From: an uncultured Clostridium sp.
Lineage (GTDB): Bacteria; Bacillota; Clostridia; TANB77; CAG-508
Length of the DNA: 9,233 nt
Direction: 5' to 3'
Assembly (NCBI GenBank): GCA_947062645.1
Contig: CAMSQT010000037.1
Span: forward strand, 1-9,233
In this document: piece after piece, positions 1-5,398 of the stretch
Layout of the letters: every line of letters begins with the position of its first letter
Position numbering within the stretch: the stretch's first letter is position 1
Notes under the pieces: generated by a model
What the model saw: the letters and a program-made list of their open reading frames with translations, nothing else
What the model was told of the DNA's origin: nothing
Database searches by the model: none
Program-made: the position numbers and the translations under genes

Positions 1-46
1 TACACTCGATCCAACACTCTTTCCCTACACGACGCTCTTCCGATCT
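1..46. other. Illumina adapter plus 11-nt tag (artefact, 5' end)
   Basis: Positions 14..46 match the Illumina read-1 adapter (begins ACACTCTTTCCCTACACGAC, ends CGCTCTTCCGATCT). Positions 3..13 (CACTCGATCCA) are an extra tag, and 1..2 are two further bases. Positions 3..46 are the exact reverse complement of 9190..9233, so both fragment ends carry the same oligonucleotide facing inward. This is library sequence, not genome. Genomic sequence begins at about 47. Confidence 0.98.
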
Positions 47-831
47 ATATATTAGTGGTAGTGCTTAGAAGATTAGCTGAAAATTTGAACCTAAAGCCCA
101 AAACGGTGGGAGATATTGCGGGGATTGCTACGTCAATACCTGAACTTTTGACGGTTAGTATCTCTAGTATGAATGGTTTGATGGCTACAAGTATTTTTAA
201 TGTGCTGAGTTCTAATGTGATTAATTTTTTACAATATATGGCTTCTGTTATTTTTAATAAAAATAAAAAAGCTTTTTCTAATCAGGCAATTAGAGTAAAT
301 CTTGTGTTGGTGCTAATAACAATTGCCATACCGATATTTTTTGTGTGGAAGAAAATAGAGTTGAATTGGCTAGTGGTTCCTGCCTTTTGTATTTTATATG
401 GATTGTTTCAAGTGATAAATCATAATGTGCATAAATTATATTTGCAAAAAGAGGATAGGACGCTAGAAAAACAAATAGAAGAAGAGGGGAAAACAGAAAA
501 AGGAAATACAAGAAAAACGGTAGTTTATATTTTTATTTTGATGGCTACAGGGGTTTTATTGCATGTGATTGGAGAGTTATTAGGAGATACTTTAAATGGC
601 TTGTGTAATGTTTTTCATATTTCTCAAAATTTGATAGGGATATTGCTTGGATTTATTACTAGTATTCCAGAGTTGATTACTTTTTTTGAAGCACAAAGAC
701 ATTATAAATTGAAAGAACAAAATGAGATGCTAGGAGTGGTGGAAGCAACTAATAACTTGCTTACTTCGAATGTTTTAAATTTATTTGTAATTCAATCAAT
801 TGGGGTTTTACTTTATAGTGTGTTTTTTTAA
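47..831 (+). CDS. Sodium/calcium exchanger family membrane protein, 5'-truncated
   Basis: This is the C-terminal part of an integral membrane cation exchanger of the CaCA family, which typically moves Ca2+ or related cations against Na+ or H+ across the cytoplasmic membrane. Two alpha-repeat signatures are visible. The first is near the beginning (GIATSIPELLTVSIS, then ATSIFNVLSSNVIN). The second is near the end (LLGFITSIPELITFFEA, then TNNLLTSNVLNLFV). The paired TS-PE and SN-N elements are the ion-binding hallmark of the family. Several hydrophobic segments flank them, and a charged cytoplasmic-type loop (around KEDRTLEKQIEEEGKTEK) separates the halves. The frame is open through the adapter, with the first full genomic codon at 49. 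A GTG at 55 is therefore not a believable start, because the family has about one or two more membrane segments before repeat 1. The actual substrate cannot be told. The 3' end is a TAA, with no clear terminator before the next promoter. Confidence 0.8.
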
Positions 832-874
832 AATCAAATACAAATTGTAAAAAAATAAAAATACATTAAAAAGC

Positions 875-904
875 TTGACAAAAGTCTGACAAATAGTATA
901 TAAT
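875..904 (+). promoter_or_regulatory. Sigma-A-type promoter of the infC operon
   Basis: A perfect TTGACA (875..880) and a perfect TATAAT (899..904) are separated by 18 bp. The predicted transcription start is near 911, exactly where the folded infC leader begins. It lies downstream of the exchanger gene and drives infC-rpmI-rplT. Confidence 0.8.
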
Positions 905-910
905 AATATA

Positions 911-1040
911 CGTTACAAGAAGAAGTTAAAACTTCTCACCTTATCCAAGATGTGGAAAAAGGTTAAAATTAAATAGAACCAAGGTAAAACAATTTTGGTA
1001 TTATTTTTAATTTGACTTGTAACAAAGCCAAATTTTTTTA
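911..1040 (+). promoter_or_regulatory. Structured infC leader, probable L20-type autoregulatory leader
   Basis: Low-G+C Firmicutes usually carry a leader RNA before infC-rpmI-rplT through which ribosomal protein bL20 represses its own operon. The leader here has a clear multibranch fold. A perfect closing helix joins GTTACAAG (912..919) to CTTGTAAC (1016..1023). Inside are a hairpin AGAAGT/ACTTCT (921..926/931..936), an arm ACCTT/AAGGT (938..942/959..963) topped by TCCA/TGGA (944..947/953..956), and an arm AAATTAAA/TTTAATTT (966..973/1006..1013) topped by ACCAA/TTGGT (978..982/995..999). An alternative pairing of TTTGGT (994..999) with GCCAAA (1027..1032) is followed by seven Ts (1033..1039), like an intrinsic terminator. 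The position and fold fit bL20 control. No covariance model was run, so the assignment to the L20-leader family is inference. Confidence 0.65.
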
Positions 1041-1059
1041 TTTTATGGAGGTGTTTTCA

Positions 1060-1575
1060 ATCAAACAAGAATTACCAATCAACAGACAAATAAGAGCAAA
1101 AGAAGTACAGTTGATAGAGGATGATGGACAAAAAGCAGGAGTAATCTCATTGGAAGAAGCTTTAGAAAAAGCAGAAAGCAAAAATTTAGATTTAGTACTA
1201 GTTGCACCAAATTCTAATCCACCAGTTTGTAAAATCATGAACTATGGAAAATACAAATTTGAGCAATCTAAAAAAGAAAAAGAAGCAAAGAAAAAACAAA
1301 AAAGCTTTGAAATAAAAGAGTTAAGAGTAACTCCTAATATTGAAGAGCATGACTTTAGTTTCAAATGTAAAAATGGAAGAAAGTTCTTAACAGACGGAAA
1401 CAAACTAAAAATAACGGTTCGTTTTAGAGGTAGAGAAGTTAACAACTGGAAAGCAGGAGAAGCAGTACTAAATAAATTTATTGAAGCTTTAGAAGATGTG
1501 GCAACTGTTGAAAAATCACCAAAATTGGAAGGTAGAAACATGTTTACCATTTTAGCTAAAAAGGCAGATAAGTAA
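1060..1575 (+). CDS. infC: Translation initiation factor IF-3
   Basis: IF-3 binds the 30S subunit, prevents premature 50S joining and checks the start codon and initiator tRNA. The sequence shows the N-domain (INRQIRAKEVQLI), the family signature KIMNYGKYKFEQ, a lysine-rich linker (KKEKEAKKKQK) and the C-domain (ELRVTPNIEEHDF, RKFL, RFRGRE, GRNMFTILAKK). The start chosen is the non-standard ATC at 1060: GGAGG at 1047..1051 sits 8 nt before it and gives a 171-aa protein of normal length. Upstream ATG (1045) and GTG (1051) overlap that Shine-Dalgarno, and a TTG at 1012 lies inside the leader helix. AUU/AUC starts on infC are known and let IF-3 repress its own translation. The stretch NNWKAG after RFRGREV differs from the more usual TH-ELG type. 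First gene of the operon. Confidence 0.96.
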   Translation: MKQELPINRQIRAKEVQLIEDDGQKAGVISLEEALEKAESKNLDLVLVAPNSNPPVCKIMNYGKYKFEQSKKEKEAKKKQKSFEIKELRVTPNIEEHDFSFKCKNGRKFLTDGNKLKITVRFRGREVNNWKAGEAVLNKFIEALEDVATVEKSPKLEGRNMFTILAKKADK

Positions 1576-1620
1576 TTATCTAGCTCTAATAAAAAGTAAA
1601 AAACGAAAGGAGTTATCATT

Positions 1621-1824
1621 ATGCCAAAATTAAAAACAAATAAAGCTGCTAAAAAAAGATATTCATTAACAGCTACAGGAAAAGTAAAAAGAACAAAATC
1701 AAACAGAAGACATTTACTAGCAAATAAAACAAGAAGACAAAAAAAATCAGGGAAAGTTCAAAATGCTTATGCTGATAAAACATGTGTAGAAACAATCAAA
1801 AAATTATTACCATATGGTAACTAA
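1621..1824 (+). CDS. rpmI: 50S ribosomal protein bL35
   Basis: A 67-aa, very basic protein of the large ribosomal subunit. It begins MPKLKTNKAAKKRY and continues TGKVKRTKSNRRHLLANK and TRRQKKSG, the standard bL35 pattern, and the length is typical. The ATG is preceded by AAAGGAG (1606..1612) at 8 nt spacing. It is the middle gene of infC-rpmI-rplT, 45 nt after infC and 33 nt before rplT, so it is co-transcribed and under the same leader control. Confidence 0.97.
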   Translation: MPKLKTNKAAKKRYSLTATGKVKRTKSNRRHLLANKTRRQKKSGKVQNAYADKTCVETIKKLLPYGN

Positions 1825-1857
1825 AATTGACAAAGAAAATAAGGAAGGTGAGAATAA

Positions 1858-2208
1858 ATGGCAAGAGTAAAAACAGCTAGAACAACAAGAGCAAGACATA
1901 AAAAAATATTAAAACAAGCAAAAGGATACTATGGAGCAAAAGGTTATAGATTTAGAACCGCTAACCAAGCAGTTATGAAATCTTTAGCATATGCATATGT
2001 AGGAAGAAAAGATAAGAAAAGTAATTTTAGAAAATTATGGATTGCAAGAATTAATGCAGCTGCAAGAATGAATGGAACAACTTACAGCAAAATGATTGCA
2101 GGACTAAAAAAAGCAAATGTTGCTATCAATAGAAAAATGTTAGCAGAAATTGCAGTAACAGATCCAAAAGCTTTTACAGAAATTGCAGAAGTAGCTAAGA
2201 AAGCTTAA
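1858..2208 (+). CDS. rplT: 50S ribosomal protein bL20
   Basis: bL20 binds 23S rRNA early in 50S assembly. In this operon it is also the expected repressor that binds the leader upstream of infC. The 116-aa sequence shows the basic N-terminal extension (MARVKTARTTRARHKKILK), the GYYGAKGYRFRTANQAVMKSL region, and the C-terminal globular signature LWIARINAAARMNG, followed by GLKKANVAINRKMLAEIAV. A purine-rich AAGGAAGGTGAG precedes the ATG. It is the last gene of the operon, followed directly by an intrinsic terminator. Confidence 0.97.
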   Translation: MARVKTARTTRARHKKILKQAKGYYGAKGYRFRTANQAVMKSLAYAYVGRKDKKSNFRKLWIARINAAARMNGTTYSKMIAGLKKANVAINRKMLAEIAVTDPKAFTEIAEVAKKA

Positions 2209-2220
2209 AAATAACCATAG

Positions 2221-2250
2221 AACCTCTGAAAATAGAGGTTTTTATTTTTT
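2221..2250 (+). terminator. Rho-independent terminator of infC-rpmI-rplT
   Basis: A 7-bp stem AACCTCT/AGAGGTT (2221..2227/2234..2240) with a 6-nt loop is followed by TTTATTTTTT. It lies 12 nt after the rplT stop codon. Confidence 0.85.
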
Positions 2251-2262
2251 ACCCTAAAATTA

Positions 2263-2291
2263 TTGCAAAAATTAACATAATATGATAAAAT
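2263..2291 (+). promoter_or_regulatory. Candidate sigma-A promoter for the two-gene hypothetical unit
   Basis: TTGCAA (2263..2268) and TAAAAT (2286..2291) are separated by 17 bp, just after the rplT terminator and upstream of the 15-bp palindrome at 2308..2322. The predicted transcription start (about 2298) would put the palindrome immediately downstream of it. Confidence 0.55.
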
Positions 2292-2307
2292 AGAGCAGAA
2301 CAAATCA

Positions 2308-2322
2308 ACTAAACAGTTTAGT
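2308..2322. promoter_or_regulatory. Perfect 15-bp palindrome, operator-like
   Basis: ACTAAAC-A-GTTTAGT is a perfect inverted repeat with a one-base centre, located between the candidate promoter and the ribosome binding site (AAGGAGGA, 2326..2333) of the next gene. Its size and place fit the operator of a dimeric repressor. No regulator gene is visible in the window. A short hairpin role in the mRNA is unlikely, because the one-base loop is too small for a full stem. Confidence 0.5.
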
Positions 2323-2339
2323 AAAAAGGAGGAGTAGCA

Positions 2340-2771
2340 ATGACAGTAAAACCAAGAGAAACAAAGGAGGGACTTAGACGGATAACAGTTTCCGACAATC
2401 AAGTTCAGATCGATTTCTATTCGGAAGAGGCAGGGAGTATCCAAAAAACTTTCAAAGAGTTTCATGAAAGTATATTTGGTGAGTACCATTTGGTAGAATG
2501 CCAAGACGAAGAAAGCATTAGTGTATACAATGTTGGAGAAACTTTGAAGGTGTGCGAAGTGCCGGCGGATAGCAAGATACAGTGCTATATCGTTCAAAAA
2601 GAGCTATTTGTGAAAATCACAAATGGAGATATGCAGAGGATGTATGATAAACTAGGTCGCTTGATTGCGGAGGATAAAGAAAATCGTTTGTCTGTTTTAG
2701 TTAATAAAGAAAAAGTAGTCATTCGAAAAGCAAACAAAAAAACCGACCACCCCAATTACTATAGCGTATAA
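2340..2771 (+). CDS. Hypothetical protein (143 aa)
   Basis: I do not recognise this protein. It is a soluble-looking, charged 143-aa product with no signal peptide, membrane segment or familiar motif. It has scattered cysteines (in LVECQDE, LKVCEV and IQCYIV) and a basic tail (VVIRKANKKTDHPN). The alternating hydrophobic pattern suggests a mostly beta protein. The start is well supported by AAGGAGGA 6 nt upstream of the ATG. It uses codons that are rare elsewhere here (CGG, CCG, GCG, GGT) and is visibly richer in G+C: I counted 28 of 60 at 2521..2580. It is the first gene of a two-gene unit with its own promoter and palindrome, 28 nt before the next gene. Confidence 0.75.
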   Translation: MTVKPRETKEGLRRITVSDNQVQIDFYSEEAGSIQKTFKEFHESIFGEYHLVECQDEESISVYNVGETLKVCEVPADSKIQCYIVQKELFVKITNGDMQRMYDKLGRLIAEDKENRLSVLVNKEKVVIRKANKKTDHPNYYSV

Positions 2772-2799
2772 GGCTATAGAATTTAGAAAGGAGCCGAAT

Positions 2800-3060
2800 A
2801 TGGAAACAAAATTAAAAATGGCAAGATGGTCAGAGGTAATCAGAGCAGAGAATGACGTTGTCAAAATTGTACGGAATAAATCGAGAATGTTTGTCTTGAT
2901 GTACGATGTTTATGACAAAAAAGGACTCTTAGGAACCTGTGAAGTATGGTACAAAGAAGACGGAGACAAAAGAATACCAGTATTGAAGGAATTTGAATCC
3001 AAAGTGCCAGAATTTGCAGAAATTTTGGGAGTAGCAAATAGTGTTATAGATAGTAATTAA
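2800..3060 (+). CDS. Hypothetical small protein (86 aa)
   Basis: I do not recognise this 86-aa protein. It looks soluble: MARWSEVIRAENDVVKIV, a central beta-like stretch (SRMFVLMYDVYDKKG), a conserved-looking LGTCEVWYKEDGDKRIPVLKEF and a helical end. No signal peptide or membrane segment is seen. AAAGGAG stands shortly before the ATG. It follows the 143-aa gene by 28 nt and shares its terminator, so the two are probably co-transcribed and may work together. Like its partner it contains an in-frame CGG (2872..2874), a codon not used in the recognisable genes around it. Confidence 0.75.
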   Translation: METKLKMARWSEVIRAENDVVKIVRNKSRMFVLMYDVYDKKGLLGTCEVWYKEDGDKRIPVLKEFESKVPEFAEILGVANSVIDSN

Positions 3061-3078
3061 ACTGTACAACAAACCTCT

Positions 3079-3118
3079 AAAAAGGCGGGAGATATCCCGC
3101 CACTATTTATTTTATTGT
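3079..3118. terminator. Terminator between convergent units, probably bidirectional
   Basis: A G+C-rich stem GGCGGGA/TCCCGCC (3084..3090/3095..3101) with a GATA loop lies between the ends of the 86-aa gene (+) and spoVAEb (-). On the minus strand it is followed by five Ts (AAAAA at 3079..3083 on +). On the plus strand it is followed by the looser tail ACTATTTATTTTATT. It should end spoVA transcription well and the plus-strand unit less strongly. Confidence 0.75.
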
Positions 3119-3120
3119 AA

Positions 3121-3514
3121 TTATTGTTTTTTCATTTTAGGCTTTGAAATCAAAGAAGCGAGATAACCGAAAAACACAGCAGCAGCAATACCACCAGCAG
3201 CAGCCTTAACACCACCAGTAAAAGCACCTACTAAGCCACTTTGCTGAACAGCTTCAATAGCTCCTTTAGCCAAGTTATAGCCAAAACCAGTAAGAGGAAC
3301 CGTAGCACCAGCACCTGCAAAATCAACCAAATACTGATAAATACCGTAGGCCTCCTAAAATAGCACCTGCTGTTACAAAAATAACTAATATCTTAGCTGG
3401 TGTAAGTTTTGTCTTGTCAATCAAAATTTGACCAATAATACAAATCACGCCACCTGTTATAAAACATTTTAACAACATCATCCAATCAAAAACATTGGCC
3501 CAATTTACGTTCAT
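3121..3514 (-). CDS. spoVAE: Stage V sporulation protein AE (SpoVAEb), frameshifted
   Basis: SpoVAEb is a small inner-membrane protein of the SpoVA complex that moves Ca-dipicolinate across the spore membrane. Start at 3514 (MNVNWANVFDWMM), with GAGGAA about 10 nt upstream. The first 56 residues (FITGGVICIIGQILID, KLTPAKILV, AGAILGGL) are in one frame. The rest (GIYQYLVDFAGAGATVPL, then TGFGYNLAKGAIEAV) is in the next. Without correction the reading ends at TGA 3323. Skipping one base at 3346 (minus-strand C in CTA-C-GGT) restores a 130-aa protein that follows the family pattern G-LG-YQ-LV-FAGAGATVP closely. It shares FAGAG--VP-TGF with SpoVAC, its paralogue. Last gene of the operon. Error, mutation or recoding remain open. 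Confidence 0.88.
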
Positions 3515-3536
3515 AAAATCAATCTTCCTCTCTAAT

Positions 3537-4539
3537 TTAAACTTCGATACTAATTGCATGGGCGATGCCGGGAATAGACTCGCCTTGTTGGGAACTTGTT
3601 GAGTTCATTAAAGCACCTGTTGCAATTAATAAGATTTTTTTCATTTTCTTTTCTTTTAGCTGTTTAAACAAATAACCAGAAAATACCGTTCCACAGCAAG
3701 CACAACCACTACCGGCCAGAGTGAGTGTCTTGTGCATTTTTATCAAAAATTAAAACACCACAATCATTATAATTTGATTTAATATTATAGCCTTGTGATT
3801 TTGCAATATCAATGGCAATATCTTTTCCAATATGTCCTAAATCACCACTAATAATAGCATCATAATAACTTGGATTTCTTCCAGTATCTAAAAAATGAGT
3901 TACTAAAGTATCGGCAAAAGCTGGTGCCATAGCAGCTCCCATGTTGTTAGCATCTTTAATTCCCATGTCGACAATCTTTCCAGGAGTAATATGGGTAATA
4001 AAAGGACCTTGTCCATCTTTTGTTAAGATAGCAGCACCAGAGCCAGTAACTGTCCATTGGCTTGTAGGAGGTCTTTGATTTCCTAATTCCAGAGGAAATC
4101 TAAATTGCTTTTCAGCACTGCAAAAATGACTAGACGTAGCACATAATACGTTATTGGCAAAACCTTCAATAGCCATAGCACCTAAAATCATAGACTCTAC
4201 AAAGGTAGAACAAGCACCAAATACCCCAAAAAAAGGAATACTAAGTTCTCTTAAACCAAAACTAGAAGAAATACATTGATTTAATAAGTCTCCTGCAAAC
4301 ATGCAGTCAATTTCACTTGCTGGTACACCAGATTTTGAAATAACAGTATTTACGGTTTCTTTTATAATCTTACTTTCTGCCTTTTCCCAAGTCTTTTCAC
4401 CCCAAAACTCATCATCTAATGTTTGATCAAAATATTTTGCCAAAGGACCTTCAGCTTCTCTTGGACCAACAATAGAAGCACAATCTAAGATAGTAGGGGG
4501 TGTATTAAACCTTATAGTTTGTTTTCCTAACTTTTCCAA
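3537..4539 (-). CDS. spoVAD: Stage V sporulation protein AD (SpoVAD), frameshifted
   Basis: SpoVAD has a thiolase-like fold, sits on the inner spore membrane and is known in Bacillus to bind dipicolinic acid for its uptake into the forespore. Residues 1..275 (start 4539, AAGGAG just upstream) show GPREAEGPLAKYFD, FGACSTFVESM with Cys110 at the thiolase-like position, GSGAAILTKDG and YNDCGVLIFDK. The frame then meets TAG at 3711..3709. The conserved end, GSGCACCGTVFSGYLFKQLK to QQGESIPGIAHAISIEV, continues in another frame up to 3537. Skipping one base (3714, minus-strand C in GGC-C-GGT) gives H-SGGSGC and a 333-aa protein, close to the usual 338. The two halves overlap and nothing else is damaged. 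It follows spoVAC by 50 nt, a gap that contains a REP-like hairpin. Confidence 0.92.
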
Positions 4540-4556
4540 AATATCAACTCCTTAAA

Positions 4557-4585
4557 TTGCCAAAAAGGTACGTCCCTCTTGGCAA
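4557..4585. repeat. REP-like palindromic hairpin, copy 1 (spoVAC-spoVAD gap)
   Basis: Perfect 7-bp arms TTGCCAA (4557..4563) and TTGGCAA (4579..4585) enclose a 15-nt loop, AAAGGTACGTCCCTC on the plus strand. The loop core ACGTCCCT is shared with the hairpin at 5399..5432, although the stems are unrelated. In the spoVA mRNA (minus strand) the loop reads AGGGACGT and the hairpin ends about 3 nt before the AAGGAG of spoVAD. It resembles hairpins with GGGGACGG-type loops that I recall as frequent between genes in clostridial genomes. That likeness was not checked. Confidence 0.6.
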
Positions 4586-4589
4586 AAAT

Positions 4590-5060
4590 TTACACTAAAG
4601 TCATGCTTTGTGTATTAAAAATTAAAAATACAATTCCAACTAAAATTGAAGCAGAAATACCAAATACAAGAACAGGTCCTGCTACGGTAAACATTTTTCC
4701 GCCCACACCCATAACATAGCCTTCTGATTTGTATTCCATAGCAGGAGATACAATAGAATTAGCAAAACCAGTAATAGGAACTAAAGAACCAGCACCTGCA
4801 AATTTACCAATTTTATTAAATAAATTAAGACCTGTTAAAAAAGCAGATATCCCAATTAATAAAATGGAAACAATTGTACCTGAAGTTACAGTATCAAAAC
4901 CTCTTTCTTTACATATATTAAGTATAATCTGTCCAATGGAGCAAATGAGTCCACCAACCCAAAAAGCATTAAAGCAATTCTTTAAAATAGGAGAGTTTGG
5001 GGATTTCTTATCCACATAATCTTGATAAGCTTGTTTTGTTTCGATTGGATTTGTAGCCAT
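4590..5060 (-). CDS. spoVAC: Stage V sporulation protein AC (SpoVAC)
   Basis: SpoVAC is an inner-membrane protein of the SpoVA dipicolinate channel. In Bacillus it behaves as a mechanosensitive channel during germination. The 156-aa sequence is full length. It has a soluble N-terminus (NPIETKQAYQDYVDKKSP), the family segment FWVGGLICSIGQI, a membrane segment near GTIVSILLIGISAFLTGL, the motif KFAGAGSLVPITGFANS, EYKSEGYVMGVGGKMF, and a long C-terminal hydrophobic segment (AGPVLVFGISASILVGI). The ATG at 5060 is preceded by AAGGAGGT. It begins 18 nt after the dodecin-like gene and precedes spoVAD, the conserved C-D-E order. No frameshift is present here. Confidence 0.95.
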   Translation of the reverse strand: MATNPIETKQAYQDYVDKKSPNSPILKNCFNAFWVGGLICSIGQIILNICKERGFDTVTSGTIVSILLIGISAFLTGLNLFNKIGKFAGAGSLVPITGFANSIVSPAMEYKSEGYVMGVGGKMFTVAGPVLVFGISASILVGIVFLIFNTQSMTLV

Positions 5061-5078
5061 AAAATCAACCTCCTTACA

Positions 5079-5297
5079 TTAATTTTTCTTTCTATCTAAA
5101 TCAAGTGTAAAACTAATATCTAAATCAACAAAATATTCTAAAATTTTGTCGCCATCGATGCTAGCTCTTTGTTCTAAAATTTTAACTTCTGATAAATAAT
5201 CAATTGTTTTAGAAGCCTCAGCAATTGCTTTTACAATAGCATCTTTCCAAGAAACATTAGAATTACCAGTTATGATTAAATGTTTTTTGATATCCAT
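5079..5297 (-). CDS. Dodecin-like small protein
   Basis: A 72-aa protein matching the dodecin pattern: beta strand HLIITGNSNVSW, one helix DAIVKAIAEASKTID, then strands VKILEQRASIDGDKI and LEYFVDLDISFTLDLD. Dodecins form hollow 12-subunit shells that store flavin (or, in some bacteria, CoA-type ligands). The Trp that stacks the flavin in classical dodecins falls, by my alignment (ASKTLR-LDWFEV against ASKTIDYLSEVKI), on Glu37, so flavin binding in the usual way is doubtful. GGAGG lies 7 nt before the ATG. It is the first gene after the candidate forespore promoter and is only 18 nt ahead of spoVAC, so it probably belongs to the sporulation operon. The family call is good; the role is unknown. 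Confidence 0.65.
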   Translation of the reverse strand: MDIKKHLIITGNSNVSWKDAIVKAIAEASKTIDYLSEVKILEQRASIDGDKILEYFVDLDISFTLDLDRKKN

Positions 5298-5326
5298 AAA
5301 TTAACCTCCAAAAATTCTTTTATTCC

Positions 5327-5356
5327 TATCTTTTCCGGAATTTAGAAAAAATATAC
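5327..5356 (-). promoter_or_regulatory. Candidate forespore (sigma-F/sigma-G) promoter of the spoVA operon
   Basis: Read on the minus strand, GTATA (5356..5352) is followed after 15 nt by GGAAAAGATA (5336..5327). These fit the Bacillus sigma-F pattern GYATA - N15 - GGNNANAHTR with one mismatch, and the -35 is also sigma-G-like. It sits about 30 nt before the dodecin-like start codon. spoVA is under sigma-G in B. subtilis. No good sigma-A promoter is seen in this direction. Confidence 0.45.
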
Positions 5357-5364
5357 AAAATAGG

Positions 5365-5393
5365 TAGAAATTTTTCAAAAAAATAGATATAAT
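5365..5393 (+). promoter_or_regulatory. Candidate sigma-A promoter of rsmB
   Basis: A perfect TATAAT (5388..5393) is preceded, after 17 bp, by a weak -35, TAGAAA (5365..5370, 4 of 6 matches). The start would be near 5400, so the hairpin at 5399..5432 would form the whole 5' leader. It is divergent from the spoVA promoter 10 to 60 bp away. Confidence 0.5.
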
Positions 5394-5398
5394 CTTTT

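Noticed and set aside
1..46. Terminal inverted repeats of a linear plasmid, phage or transposon
   Set aside because: The repeat is the Illumina adapter with a tag, so it comes from library preparation.
55..60. GTG at 55 as the true start of the exchanger
   Set aside because: The frame is open upstream into the adapter, and the first alpha-repeat lacks its usual preceding membrane segment, so the gene is cut by the fragment end.
1012..1059. infC starting at the TTG at 1012, ATG at 1045 or GTG at 1051
   Set aside because: 1012 is inside the leader helix and lacks a ribosome binding site. 1045 and 1051 overlap the Shine-Dalgarno that serves ATC at 1060, and the added residues are not IF-3-like.
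2205..2597. Reverse-strand open frame of 130 codons across the rplT terminator and the 143-aa gene
   Set aside because: It runs across a terminator, promoter and palindrome, has no ribosome binding site, and its product has no recognisable pattern. It is a shadow of the plus-strand gene.
3712..3717. Classical P-site slippage explaining the spoVAD shift
   Set aside because: A tRNA on GGC cannot re-pair on the +1 triplet GCC, and one on CTA cannot re-pair on TAC. Only out-of-frame A-site binding would fit, so simple slippage was set aside.
4729..5019. Plus-strand open frame of 96 codons within spoVAC
   Set aside because: It is antisense to a clear full-length spoVAC and has no ribosome binding site or family pattern.
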